DNA from: Pseudomonadota bacterium | GTDB taxonomy: Bacteria > Pseudomonadota > Alphaproteobacteria > Acetobacterales > Acetobacteraceae | Reading direction: 5' to 3' | DNA: 52,488 nucleotides | NCBI GenBank assembly: GCA_021847995.1 | Contig: JAJZNE010000006.1 | Span: 1 to 52,488 of the forward strand | Part shown: positions 34,042-45,458 of the stretch, piece after piece | Numbering within the stretch: position 1 is the first letter of the stretch | Layout: every line of letters starts with the position of its first letter | Made by a program: the position numbers and the translations under genes | The notes under the pieces: generated by a model | Seen by the model: only the letters and a program-made list of their open reading frames with translations | What the model was told of the DNA's origin: nothing | Databases searched by the model: none

Positions 34042-36306
34042 TCAGGCCATCAGTGCGACCACCTCATGCGGCATGACCGGAAACCGGCGCGGGCGGACGC
34101 CGGTCGCGTGCCAGATCGCGTTGGCGATGGCGGCGGCGGTGCCGGTAATGCCGATCTCCCCCACGCCCTTGATGCCGAGGGCGTTGACGTGCGGATCATG
34201 CTCCTCGACCAGGATCGCATCGATCGCGGGGATGTCGGCATTCACCGGCACATGATACGCGGCGAAGTTCGGGTTCATCGGCCGGCCGGTGCGCGGGTCC
34301 ATCACCGCGCGCTCGTGCAGCGCGAAGGAAACGCCCCAGATCATGCCGCCGTAGTACTGGCTGCGCACCAGGCGCGGATTGATCAGGCGGCCGGCGGCGA
34401 AGGCGCCGAGCAGCCGGGTGACGCGCATCTGCCCCAGCGCCGGATCGACCGTCACCTCCGCGAACACCGCGCCGTGCGCATGCATCGCATAGCGTGTCTG
34501 CGCCGCCGGGTCGGCCGCACTGCGGCCCTGCCCCTGGATCTCGGCAAGGCCGGCGCGGGCGAGGATGTCGGCATAGCTCTCGCTGCGCGCGGCGTCGTCG
34601 CTGCGGTGCAGCCGACCGCCGCGCGCCACCACGCCCGCATTGCCGGCGCCGAACAGCGGGGAGCGTTCGTCGCCGACGGCCAGGGCCGCCAGCCGGGCGA
34701 TCGCGTCCGCGCCGGCGCCGTGGATCGCGATGCCGGCCGTCGCGGTGTGCGCCGATCCGCCGGCAATGCCCGCATCGGGCAGGTCCGATGCGCCGGCGCG
34801 GAATTCCACCTGCCCGATCTCCAGCCCGAGGGCGTCCGCGGCGATCTGGGCCAGCGCCGTCCACGCGCCCTGCCCCATGTCGTGCGCCCCGCTTTCCATG
34901 ATCGCGGTGCCGTCACGGCGCAGCACCGCCCGCGCCTCCGCCTGGAACATCAGGGCGGGGAACGTCGCCGTGCCGACGCCCCAGCCGACCAGCCGCCCGC
35001 CTGCGTCGCGCATCTGCCGCGGCGCGCGCGGACGCCGCGCCCAGCCGAAGCGTGCCGCGCCCTCCGCGTAGCATGCCCGCAGCGCCTTCGAGGAAAACGG
35101 CTTGCCGGACACCGGCTCGACCTCGGCGTAGTTGTGCAGGCGGAAGGCGAGCGGGTCCATGCCGCAGGCGTCCGCCATTTCGTCGATCGCGCTCTCCAGC
35201 GCCGCGGATCCGCTCGCTTCACCCGGCGCGCGCATGAAATTGGGCGTCCCGGTATCGCGCCGGACCGCCTCGTGCGTGGTCGCGATCGCCGCGGCGGCGT
35301 AGAGCGTGTGGGAGACGCCGCCGCACGGTTCGATGAAATCGTCGAAGCGGCTGGTGGCCGTCCGCGTGTGGTGATCGAGGGCGGTGAGCCGGCCGTCCGC
35401 ATCGGTGCCGAGGCGCAGCGTCTGGCGCGTCGGCGCGCGATGGCCGACCGGGCCGAACATCTGCTCGCGCCGCAGCACCAGCTTGACCGGCCGGCCGACC
35501 AGCCGCGCCGCCATGATCCCGAGCACCTGGGGCCCGGTCAGCAGGCCCTTGGAGCCGAAACCGCCGCCGAGGAAGGGGCTGCGGATCAGCACGTGCCCCG
35601 GCTCCAGCCCGAACAACTCGGCGATGCGGGCGCGGGCGAGCACGAGGCCCTGGCTCGGCGTGTCGATCAGCAGCCGCCCGCCGTCCCACGCCGCGACGAT
35701 CGCGTGCGGCTCCATCGCATTGTGGTACTGCGCCGGCGTGGCATAGGTCGCCTCGATCCGCCGCGCGGCCGCCGCAAGGCCCGCCGCCACGTCGCCGTGC
35801 CGCAGCACGGCTGGCTGGCCGGCCCCCAGCACCGGCGGGACGAAGCCGTCGTCGCCGTCAAGGCCGGTCTGCGCCGGTTCGGTCTCATAGCGTGGTGCCA
35901 GCAGGGCGGCGCCCTCGGTCGCGGCCTCCAGCGTCTCGGCGATCACCACCGCGATCGGCTGGTGGGCATAGCGGACGCGATCGTTCTGGAGCACGTCGAT
36001 CCGGAATACAAACGGATGGGTCTTCACCTCCGGGTCCACGGCCAGCTTCGGCGCGTTCGCCGGCGTCATCACCGCGACCACGCCGGGATGCGCGCCTGCC
36101 GCCGCCACGTCCAGGAAGGCGACACGCCCGCGCGCGATGCGGCTGATCGCGAGCACCGCATGCAGCATTCCCGGCGGATGGTTGTCGGCCGCATAGCGGG
36201 CCGCACCCGTCACCTTCAGCACGCCATCGCGACGCGTGAGCGGCTGGCCGATGTTCGAGCCGTGCCGGGCATGGGCCGGCGCCTGGGTGAGCGCGATCTC
36301 AGACAT
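34042..36306 (-). CDS. Molybdenum hydroxylase large subunit, PaoC-like
   Basis: The 754-residue product belongs to the xanthine dehydrogenase/aldehyde oxidoreductase family. Molybdopterin-contact blocks are LGGGFGSKGLLTG, NFMRAPGEASGSAALESAIDEMA and GAHDMGQGAWTAL; the catalytic Glu is in IKGVGEIGITGTAAAIANAI. Length is close to E. coli PaoC (about 730). With the two upstream genes it would oxidise an aldehyde or N-heterocycle using water. The start MSEIALTQ overlaps the end of the FAD-subunit gene by eight bases. No XdhC/PaoD-like chaperone is within the window. Confidence 0.9.
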   Translation of the reverse strand: MSEIALTQAPAHARHGSNIGQPLTRRDGVLKVTGAARYAADNHPPGMLHAVLAISRIARGRVAFLDVAAAGAHPGVVAVMTPANAPKLAVDPEVKTHPFVFRIDVLQNDRVRYAHQPIAVVIAETLEAATEGAALLAPRYETEPAQTGLDGDDGFVPPVLGAGQPAVLRHGDVAAGLAAAARRIEATYATPAQYHNAMEPHAIVAAWDGGRLLIDTPSQGLVLARARIAELFGLEPGHVLIRSPFLGGGFGSKGLLTGPQVLGIMAARLVGRPVKLVLRREQMFGPVGHRAPTRQTLRLGTDADGRLTALDHHTRTATSRFDDFIEPCGGVSHTLYAAAAIATTHEAVRRDTGTPNFMRAPGEASGSAALESAIDEMADACGMDPLAFRLHNYAEVEPVSGKPFSSKALRACYAEGAARFGWARRPRAPRQMRDAGGRLVGWGVGTATFPALMFQAEARAVLRRDGTAIMESGAHDMGQGAWTALAQIAADALGLEIGQVEFRAGASDLPDAGIAGGSAHTATAGIAIHGAGADAIARLAALAVGDERSPLFGAGNAGVVARGGRLHRSDDAARSESYADILARAGLAEIQGQGRSAADPAAQTRYAMHAHGAVFAEVTVDPALGQMRVTRLLGAFAAGRLINPRLVRSQYYGGMIWGVSFALHERAVMDPRTGRPMNPNFAAYHVPVNADIPAIDAILVEEHDPHVNALGIKGVGEIGITGTAAAIANAIWHATGVRPRRFPVMPHEVVALMA

Positions 36307-37357
36307 GGGCAGCCGCTCCGGGAATGGGGGCGAAGGGGGACGCCGGCAGTGCCGGGACGCGCGCCGGCGTTCCGGCGGCCGCCAGCGCAAGGGCGCGCGC
36401 CACGATGCGCCGGGCGAGTTCGATCCTGGTGGCATCGGGTCCGGACGGCCGCGCATCCGCGAGCGCCGCTTCGGCGGCGCGGCGAAAGACGGTGCCGTCC
36501 GGTCGCGCCCCGGCCAGCACGTCTTCGGCCGCGCGGGCGCGCCAGGGTTTCGCGGCGACGCCGCCGAGCGCGATCCGCGCCGCGACGATCCCGCCCGCCT
36601 CCATGCGCAGCGCGGCGGCGGCCGAGACCACCGCGAACGCGAAGGACGTGCGCTCGCGCAGCTTCAGGTAGCGGGCATGGGCCGCGAACGCCGCCGCCTC
36701 GGGCGGCAGGCGCACGGCGACGACCAGTTCGCCCGGCGCGAGCACGCTGTCGCGCTCGGGCGCGTCGCCGGGCAGGCGATGAAACAGGTCGAGCGGCACC
36801 TCGCGCCGCCCCGCCGGTCCCGCGATCTCGACCACGGCATCGAGGGCGACCAGCGGGACGCAGAAATCGGAGGGATGGGTGGCGATGCATGCCTCGCTCC
36901 ATCCCAGCACGGCATCCCCCCGCCCCTCCCCCCCGCGCGCGTCGCAACCGGTGCCGGGAGCGCGCCTGTTGCAGGCGCTGGCCACGTCGTAGAACCAGAC
37001 GCAGCGCGTGCGCTGCAACAGGTTGCCGCCGACCGTCGCCGCGTTGCGCACCTGCGCCGAGGCGCCGGACAGCAGTGCCTCCGCCACCGCCGGAAAGTCG
37101 CTGGCGAAGGGCTGATCGTGGGCGAGATCGGCGTTGCGCACGAGCGCGCCGATGCGCACCCCACCGCCCGGCAGCCGCTCGATCCGCCCAAGCTCCGCCA
37201 GCCGCGTCACGTCCACGAGCCGGGTCGGGCGCATCAGGTCGCCCTTCAGCAGGTCAAGCAGGTTGGTCCCGCCGGCCAGAAAGGCCGCACCGGGCGCGGC
37301 GCCGGCCGCGACGGCCTCGGCGATCGTCGCGGGCCTGACATATTCGAAGCTGTTCAT
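36299..37357 (-). CDS. Molybdenum hydroxylase FAD subunit, PaoB-like
   Basis: The 352-residue product has the FAD-binding blocks FLAGGTNLLDLLKGDLMRP and ATVGGNLLQRTRC. Between them and the C-terminal CO-dehydrogenase flavoprotein domain is a cysteine-containing insert: Cys in LQRTRCVWF, ASACNRR, GTGCDA and SEACIATHPSDF. In PaoB such an insert binds an extra [4Fe-4S] cluster, so this subunit probably does too. The stop overlaps the large-subunit start and its ATG overlaps the stop of the iron-sulfur subunit gene as ATGA. Confidence 0.9.
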   Translation of the reverse strand: MNSFEYVRPATIAEAVAAGAAPGAAFLAGGTNLLDLLKGDLMRPTRLVDVTRLAELGRIERLPGGGVRIGALVRNADLAHDQPFASDFPAVAEALLSGASAQVRNAATVGGNLLQRTRCVWFYDVASACNRRAPGTGCDARGGEGRGDAVLGWSEACIATHPSDFCVPLVALDAVVEIAGPAGRREVPLDLFHRLPGDAPERDSVLAPGELVVAVRLPPEAAAFAAHARYLKLRERTSFAFAVVSAAAALRMEAGGIVAARIALGGVAAKPWRARAAEDVLAGARPDGTVFRRAAEAALADARPSGPDATRIELARRIVARALALAAAGTPARVPALPASPFAPIPGAAAHV

Positions 37358-37851
37358 GCGGCCCGCGCCTTCCCCTGTTCCGCGATCCGCCGCTGTGCGT
37401 CCAGCACCGCCGCGGTGATCCCGTCATAGGCGCCGCAGCGGCAGAGATTGCCGCTCATGCCCTCCCGCACCCGTTCCGGGTCGTCGCCGGCCTGGCCCTC
37501 CGCGACAAGGCCGACCGCGCTCATGATCTGGCCCGGCGTGCAGAAGCCGCACTGCAGCGCGTCATGGGCGAGGAACGCGGCCTGTACCGGATGCAGGACG
37601 TCGCCGTCAGCCAGGCCTTCGATCGTGACCACGTCGGCGTCATCGCAGGCGAGCGCCAGGGTCAGGCACGCATTGATCCGCCGACCGTCGAGCAGCACCG
37701 TGCAGGCGCCACACTGCCCGCGATCGCACCCTTTCTTGGTGCCGGTGAGGTCCAGCCGCTCGCGCAGCAGGTCGAGCAGCGTGACCCGCGGATCGTCGAG
37801 CGTGACCGCCCGTGCCGCACCGTTCACTGTCAGCGAAATTGACAGGCTCAT
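37354..37851 (-). CDS. Molybdenum hydroxylase [2Fe-2S] subunit
   Basis: The 165-residue product carries both cluster motifs: plant-type ferredoxin cysteines in KGCDRGQCGACTVLLDG plus NACLTLA, and the helical-domain cysteines in QCGFCTPGQ and NLCRCGAY. It passes electrons from molybdenum to FAD. ATG 37851 was chosen because ATCGGAG lies before it; an upstream ATG adds nine residues. No twin-arginine signal is seen, unlike periplasmic PaoA, so the enzyme is probably cytoplasmic. It is the first gene of the operon, divergent from a TetR gene. Confidence 0.92.
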   Translation of the reverse strand: MSLSISLTVNGAARAVTLDDPRVTLLDLLRERLDLTGTKKGCDRGQCGACTVLLDGRRINACLTLALACDDADVVTIEGLADGDVLHPVQAAFLAHDALQCGFCTPGQIMSAVGLVAEGQAGDDPERVREGMSGNLCRCGAYDGITAAVLDAQRRIAEQGKARAA

Positions 37852-37909
37852 GCGAAACTCCGATTTCATTGGCGGCATGTCGAAGCGCCCCGACCGCGAC
37901 GGATATGAT

Positions 37910-37926
37910 ACGGAGGGCCCCTCCGT
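37910..37926. promoter_or_regulatory. Candidate TetR operator
   Basis: Perfect 8-base arms ACGGAGGG and CCCTCCGT surround a single central base. The site lies between the molybdenum hydroxylase operon and the divergent TetR gene, where such a repressor would block both. TTTTT follows the right arm, but a terminator is not expected at a divergent promoter. Confidence 0.6.
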
Positions 37927-37971
37927 TTTTCAAGGAGCCGGGGTGACGAAGCCGGCAGGGAAGGAGATCGC

Positions 37972-38556
37972 GTGGACAGGTCGGGGCGTCGCCCGCGTAC
38001 CGATTCAGTGCGCAACCGAGAGCTTCTGCTGCAGGCGGCGGCGGCGGTGTTCAGCGCCGGCGGACCGGAGGCGAGCCTGGAGGCGGTGGCGCGCCGCGCC
38101 GGCGTCGGCATTGGCACGCTCTATCGTCACTTCCCGACGCGCGAGGCGCTGTTCGAGGCGGTCTATCGCCGCGAGGTCGAACAACTCTCCGATCTCGCAG
38201 AACAGTTGAGGACGGAGGCGGCGCCGGTCGAGGCGCTGCGCAGTTGGCTGCGGTCCAACGTGGCGTTCGTCGCGACGAAAAAGGGCATGGCCGCGGCGCT
38301 GGCGCTGGCGGTTAACAAGAAGTCTGACCTGACTGCCTATTCCTACGACCGGCTGACACGCGCCGTCGCGTCATTGCTGGACCGGGCGGTCGCCGCGGGT
38401 GAGATCCGCGCCGATATCAGCCCCGAGGATCTCCTGCGCGCGCTGGTGGGCATGAGCTATCTGCACGATCAGCCCGGCTGGCAGGAAAGCGTGCTGCGAC
38501 TTGTTGACGTGCTGGTGGACGGGTTGCGCCGCCCGCCCGGTCCCGGCCGATCCTGA
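37972..38556 (+). CDS. TetR family transcriptional regulator
   Basis: The 194-residue product has an N-terminal HTH (LLLQAAAAVFSAGG, then LEAVARRAGVGIGTLYRHFPTREALFEAVY) and a helical ligand domain. GTG start with AAGGAG eight bases or so upstream. Its position opposite the PaoABC-like operon and the perfect dyad between them suggest it represses that operon until an inducer, perhaps an aldehyde or aromatic compound, binds. Confidence 0.92.
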   Translation: MDRSGRRPRTDSVRNRELLLQAAAAVFSAGGPEASLEAVARRAGVGIGTLYRHFPTREALFEAVYRREVEQLSDLAEQLRTEAAPVEALRSWLRSNVAFVATKKGMAAALALAVNKKSDLTAYSYDRLTRAVASLLDRAVAAGEIRADISPEDLLRALVGMSYLHDQPGWQESVLRLVDVLVDGLRRPPGPGRS

Positions 38557-38588
38557 CTGGGCGTTGACAGCGCAAGACGCGCCTGCGG

Positions 38589-38759
38589 TTACGACAATTC
38601 CTGCGCCGCCGCCGCCCGGCGGGGCGGCAGAGGCGGTGCGTCCTCGGCGCGGTGCGGCGGTCGCGCGGACGGCACCGCGAGTACGGGCAGCGACAGCGGC
38701 GCCGGCACGATCTGCTTGGTGATCAGCGGCAACGGACCAATAGTGAATTCAAACGTCAT
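38589..38759 (-). CDS. Small hypothetical protein (56 aa)
   Basis: ATG at 38757-38759 is preceded by a near-perfect Shine-Dalgarno sequence (GGCAGGAGGGTCGC). The product starts MTFEFTIGPLPLITKQIVPA, is rich in Pro, Leu and Val, and ends in a basic/Ala stretch before TAA. The family is not recognised. It lies downstream of cbbR on the same strand, about 100 bases away, and converges on the TetR gene. Coding potential rests on the ribosome binding site and the uninterrupted frame. Confidence 0.45.
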   Translation of the reverse strand: MTFEFTIGPLPLITKQIVPAPLSLPVLAVPSARPPHRAEDAPPLPPRRAAAAQELS

Positions 38760-38860
38760 GCGACCCTCCTGCCTGCATCGTCACGTAAGCAACATAACGC
38801 AACGGTATGGCCGTGGCACAAGACGCGATGCAGTGCGGGACAGGTAAAGCAGTCAAACCT

Positions 38861-39805
38861 TTACCGTGCCGAGGCGGCCGGCGGCAAACCATGGAAAATT
38901 GGGGGCAGGAATTGGCCGCCCTGGCCTGCGAGAAAGCTCAGCAGCATGCGTGCCGCCGGCGTCAGTCGCCGTTCGCTCAGATGCACGGTGTACCATTCCC
39001 GCACGATCGGCAGGCCGACGACGTCGAGCACGGTGAGCCGGCGGCTTTCCACCTCCAGTTCCAGCGTGTGGGCGGAGAGGAAGGCGATCCCGAGGCCGGC
39101 CATCACGGCCTGCTTGATCGTCTCGTTGCTGCCGATCTCCATGCCGACACGCGGTGACAGTCCGTGGTCGGCGAAGAAGCGTTCCATCAGCCCACGCGTG
39201 CCGCTGCCAGGTTCGCGCACCAGGAACACTTCGCCCGCGAGCGTTGCCGGCGCGATCGCACGCTGGCCAGCGAGGGGATGCCCCGGTTCGGCGACGATCA
39301 CATGCGGGTGTGGACCGATCGCGACGGCACTGACCGGAAGATCGTCCGGCGGCCGGCCCATCACCGCGAGATCGAGCACGTGTTCGCGCAGTCCGACGAT
39401 CGTCTCCGCCCGGTTGCCGATGGCGAGCCGCAGGTCGAGGCCGGGACGGGCGCGGGCGAAGGCGGCGAGCGCACGCGGGGCGAAATACTGGGCCGTGCTG
39501 ATGACCCCGGCAACGATACTGCCGTGTTCCGCATCGACCAGCGCCGCCAGCATGCCGCGGCAATCGTCGAGCGTGCGTTCGATCCGCATTGCCGCCTCGA
39601 CCACCTCGCGGCCGGCTTCGGTCAGCGCCATTCCGCCGGGCGCCCGCTCCAGCAGCGGCAGGCCGGCCTCCACCTCCAGCGCCTGGATCTGCAGCGTCAC
39701 CGCCGGCGGGGTCAGATGGAGCAGGCTTGCAGCCCGTGCCACCCCCCCGGCCCGGCCGACCGCAACCAGCGCCCGCAACTGCTTCAACGCTACGTTCCGC
39801 AGCAT
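38861..39805 (-). CDS. cbbR: LysR-type regulator CbbR
   Basis: The 314-residue product has a LysR HTH (LKQLRALVAVGRAGGVARAASLLHLTPPAVTLQI) and the CbbR-like effector domain with VAGVISTAQYFAPRALAAFA and EPGSGTRGLMERFF. CbbR activates Calvin cycle operons in response to metabolites such as RuBP or NADPH. The gene is divergent from cbbP, the classic arrangement. ATG 39805 was preferred over a TTG five codons upstream because MLRNVALKQLRAL is the usual start. Unlike several genes of its target operon, it shows no frameshift. Confidence 0.9.
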   Translation of the reverse strand: MLRNVALKQLRALVAVGRAGGVARAASLLHLTPPAVTLQIQALEVEAGLPLLERAPGGMALTEAGREVVEAAMRIERTLDDCRGMLAALVDAEHGSIVAGVISTAQYFAPRALAAFARARPGLDLRLAIGNRAETIVGLREHVLDLAVMGRPPDDLPVSAVAIGPHPHVIVAEPGHPLAGQRAIAPATLAGEVFLVREPGSGTRGLMERFFADHGLSPRVGMEIGSNETIKQAVMAGLGIAFLSAHTLELEVESRRLTVLDVVGLPIVREWYTVHLSERRLTPAARMLLSFLAGQGGQFLPPIFHGLPPAASAR

Positions 39806-39929
39806 GTTGAGGCATTCCAATCGATCGACACAGAATTCTTCAATTCCCTAAAGGCCTCCTCCGGGCGGATGCTCCCGTCTCACGTCGGGGCGCCACGCAG
39901 CGCACCGGGATTGGAGGGAGAGCGTCGGC
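39806..39929. promoter_or_regulatory. cbbR-cbbP divergent control region
   Basis: The 124-base gap between divergent cbbR and cbbP should hold the CbbR sites and both promoters. AT-rich patches with partial dyads are present around 39820-39850, for example TCGATCGA and GAATTC, but no site can be assigned with confidence. GGAGGGAG lies about 12 bases before the cbbP ATG. Confidence 0.4.
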
Positions 39930-40841
39930 ATGTCGGCCAGACACCCGATCATATCCGTCACCGGATCGTCCGGCGCAGGCACCACGTCCGTGCGCAACAC
40001 CTTCGCGCAGATCTTCCGCCGCGAGCATGTCAACGCTGCGTTCATCGAGGGCGACGCCTTCCATCGCTACGATCGCGCCGAGATGCGGCGCCGGACCGAG
40101 GAGGAAGCGCAGCGCGGCAACCACAATTTCAGCCATTTCGGACCGGATGCCAACCTGCTCGGCGAGCTCGCCGGCCTGTTCGAGAGCTACGCCGCCACCG
40201 GGACCGGCCGAAGCCGCCACTACATCCACGATGCGGAGGAGGCCGCACTGTATAGTGCGCCGCCAGGCACGTCCACCGCATGGGAGGATCTCGCGCCCGA
40301 CAGCGACCTGTTGTTCTATGAAGGGCTGCACGGCGCGGTGGTGCTCGGCGAGATCGATACCGCGCGCCACGCCGACGTGAAGATCGGCAGCGTGCCCGTC
40401 ATCAATCTTGAATGGATCCAGAAGATCCATCGCGACCGCGCCACCCGCAACTACTCGACGGAAGCGGTGATGGACGTGATCCTGCGGCGCATGCCGGACT
40501 ATGTGCATTACATCTGTCCGCAGTCCACCGAGACGGACATCAACTTCCAGCGCGTGCCGACAATCGATACGTCCAATCCGTTCATCGCCCGCTGGATCCC
40601 CACGCCGGACAAGTCGATCGTGATGATCCGTTTCCGCAATCCGCGCGGGGTCGATTTTCCCTATCTGCTGACGATGATCCACGGCAGCTTCGCCTCCCGC
40701 GCCAACTCCATCGCCATTCCGGGCAACAAGCTCGATCTGGCGATGCAGCTCATCCTGACGCCGATCATCCTGCAACTGATGGACCGCAGGCGCCGCGCCG
40801 TCCGACCGCGGCCGCCTTCCACCCGAACACTGGAGGCTTGC

Positions 40842-43411
<2,570 letters not shown>

Positions 43412-43423
43412 GGGAGAACGAAG

Positions 43424-43838
43424 ATGCGAATCACCCAGGGCTGTTTTTCCTTCGTGCCCGACCTGACCGATGCACAGATCCGCGCGCAGGTTCAGTACTG
43501 CCTCGACCGCGGCTGGGCGGTGAACCTCGAGTACACCGACGATCCGTCCCCGCAGCACCTACCGGGAAATGTGGGGGCATCCGCTGTTCGACGCGCGCGA
43601 TGCCGAGGCGGTGATGGGCGAACTCGCGGAATGCCGTCGCGTGCATGGCGAGCTTTACATCCGCCTATCGGCATTCGACTCCTCGGCCGGATGGGAATCG
43701 CTGCGGCTGTCGTTCATCGTCAACCGGCCCGCCGAGGAGCCTGGATTCGGCGTCGAACGCCAGGAGGTCGGCGGGCGCGCGATCCGCTATACCACGCGCG
43801 CCTATGCCGCCGACCGCCCGCACGGCGCGCGGTACTGG
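43424..43838 (+). pseudogene. cbbS: RuBisCO small subunit, frameshifted and lacking a stop
   Basis: The start MRITQGCFSFVPDLTDAQIRAQ is a classic red-type CbbS. After EYTDDPSP the frame breaks near 43553: two bases are probably lost (the family has an Arg before S/N-TY), and the correct frame resumes as [20 protein letters not shown]. It continues through [12 protein letters not shown] and [18 protein letters not shown], where the protein normally ends. Here TGG follows instead of a stop, and the frame runs directly into cbbX, whose ATG is the very next codon. A TGA-to-TGG change or a one-base insertion would explain this. Confidence 0.88.
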
Positions 43839-44747
43839 ATGCTCGCCGCCGTTTCCCTGCCGGATCCGGATGCCGCCATCGACCTGCGCGCGGAGATGGC
43901 GGAGGCCGGCATCGGCGACGTGCTCGACCAGCTCGATCGCGAGCTGGTCGGGTTGCGGCCCGTCAAGCTGCGCATCCGCGACATCGCCGCGCTGCTCCTT
44001 GTGGAGCGTGCCCGCCGGCAGCTTGGCCTTGCGACCGAGGCGCCGACGCTGCACATGTCGTTCACCGGCAATCCCGGCACCGGGAAGACGACGGTGGCGC
44101 TGCGGATGGCCCGGATTCTGCACGCGCGCGGCTTCGTGCGGCGGGGGCATCTGATTTCGGTCACGCGCGACGATCTGGTCGGCCAGTATATCGGCCATGC
44201 CGCTCCCAGGACGAAGGAGATTCTGAAAAAGGCTTTGGGTGGCGTGCTGTTCATCGACGAGGCGTATTATCTCTACCGGCCGGAGAACGAGCGCGACTAC
44301 GGCCAGGAGGCGATCGAGATCCTGTTGCAGGTAATGGAGAACCAGCGCGGGGATCTGGTTGTCATGTTGGCCGGCTACGCCGACCGGATGGAGCGGTTCT
44401 TTTCCACCAATCCTGGATTCCGCAGCCGCATCGCGCACCACATCGACTTTCCCGATTACGAGAATGCGGAACTGCTGGCGATCGGCGAAAGCCTGCTCGC
44501 ACGGCAGAACTATCGGCTGAGTGCGGCTGCGCGCGCGGCGCTCGACCGCTACATTCCGGCGCGCCGCGCGCAGGCCCATTTTGCCAATGCGCGCTCGTTC
44601 CGCAATGCGCTGGACCGCGCGCGGCTGCGTCAGGCGAACCGACTTCTGGCGACGGAGGGAAAGGTGACGGCGGAGATGCTGGTCACGTTCGAGGCCGCCG
44701 ATATCCTGGCGAGCCGCGTCTTTCATGCGGCGGCCGGCGATGGCTGA
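43839..44747 (+). CDS. cbbX: RuBisCO activase CbbX
   Basis: The 302-residue product is the red-type RuBisCO activase, an AAA+ ring that pulls on the large-subunit C-terminus to release inhibitory sugar phosphates. Walker A is [12 protein letters not shown] and Walker B is [15 protein letters not shown]; the pore loop region is [10 protein letters not shown], and [21 protein letters not shown] and SNPGFRSRI-like blocks follow (here [12 protein letters not shown]). It is uninterrupted from [15 protein letters not shown] to its stop, but the frame is open upstream into damaged cbbS. Its target, the CbbL tail, is what the cbbL frameshift removes. Confidence 0.92.
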   Translation: MLAAVSLPDPDAAIDLRAEMAEAGIGDVLDQLDRELVGLRPVKLRIRDIAALLLVERARRQLGLATEAPTLHMSFTGNPGTGKTTVALRMARILHARGFVRRGHLISVTRDDLVGQYIGHAAPRTKEILKKALGGVLFIDEAYYLYRPENERDYGQEAIEILLQVMENQRGDLVVMLAGYADRMERFFSTNPGFRSRIAHHIDFPDYENAELLAIGESLLARQNYRLSAAARAALDRYIPARRAQAHFANARSFRNALDRARLRQANRLLATEGKVTAEMLVTFEAADILASRVFHAAAGDG

Positions 44748-45404
44748 CCCCGTGCTGATCGCCCCTTCCATCCTTGCGGCCGATTTCGCGCGGCTGGGAG
44801 AGGACGTGCGTAGCGTCGCCGCCGCCGGCGCGGACTGGGTGCATGTCGATGTCATGGACGGGCATTTCGTGCCCAATCTGACCATCGGGCCGGAGGTGGT
44901 GCGGGCGCTGCGCCCGCATACGCCGGCGCCGTTCGACGTGCATCTGATGATCGCGCCGGCCGACCCGTATCTGGAGGCATTCGCCGCCGCCGGGGCCGAT
45001 CTGTTCACCGTGCATGCCGAGGCTGGCCTGCATCTCGATCGCAGCCTCGGCGTCATCCGCTCGCTCGGCAAAATGGCCGGCGTGGCGCTGTGCCCGGCGA
45101 CGCCGCCGGACGTGCTGGACTGGGTGCTGGACAGGATCGATCTTGTCCTGGTGATGACGGTCAATCCCGGCTTCGGCGGCCAGGCGTTCCTGTCGTCGCG
45201 GCTCGACAAGATCGCCCGCGTGCGGCGGATGGTGGGCGCGCGGCCGATCCGCATCGAGGTCGATGGCGGCATCGCGCCGGCGACGGCGGGGGCCTGCGTT
45301 GCCGCCGGCGCCAGCGTGCTGGTCGCCGGCTCGGCAATCTTCCGCGCGGGGCGGGGCACTATGCGGCGAACATTGCGGCCATTCGCGAGGCCGCCGCGGG
45401 TTGA
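44740..45404 (+). pseudogene. cbbE: Ribulose-phosphate 3-epimerase, frameshifted near the end
   Basis: ATG 44740 lies eight bases inside the end of cbbX. The product [20 protein letters not shown] has the epimerase motifs [26 protein letters not shown] and EVDGGIAP, with metal-binding His and Asp residues in place. One base is missing in a G-rich run near 45352: after IFRAG the frame shifts, and the family ending [16 protein letters not shown] is found in another frame, stopping at TGA 45402-45404. As read, the last 17 residues are replaced. Restored length is about 222, normal for Rpe. Confidence 0.87.
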
Positions 45405-45458
45405 CCCGCCCCGCTGCGACGCTCACCATTCGCCCCGTCCGAGGAGAATGGAGCGGAG

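Noticed and set aside
33970-37338. Plus-strand open frame of over 1,100 codons
   Set aside because: It lies antisense to the molybdenum hydroxylase genes and reads as a basic His/Arg-rich low-complexity product, the usual shadow of GC-rich coding DNA.
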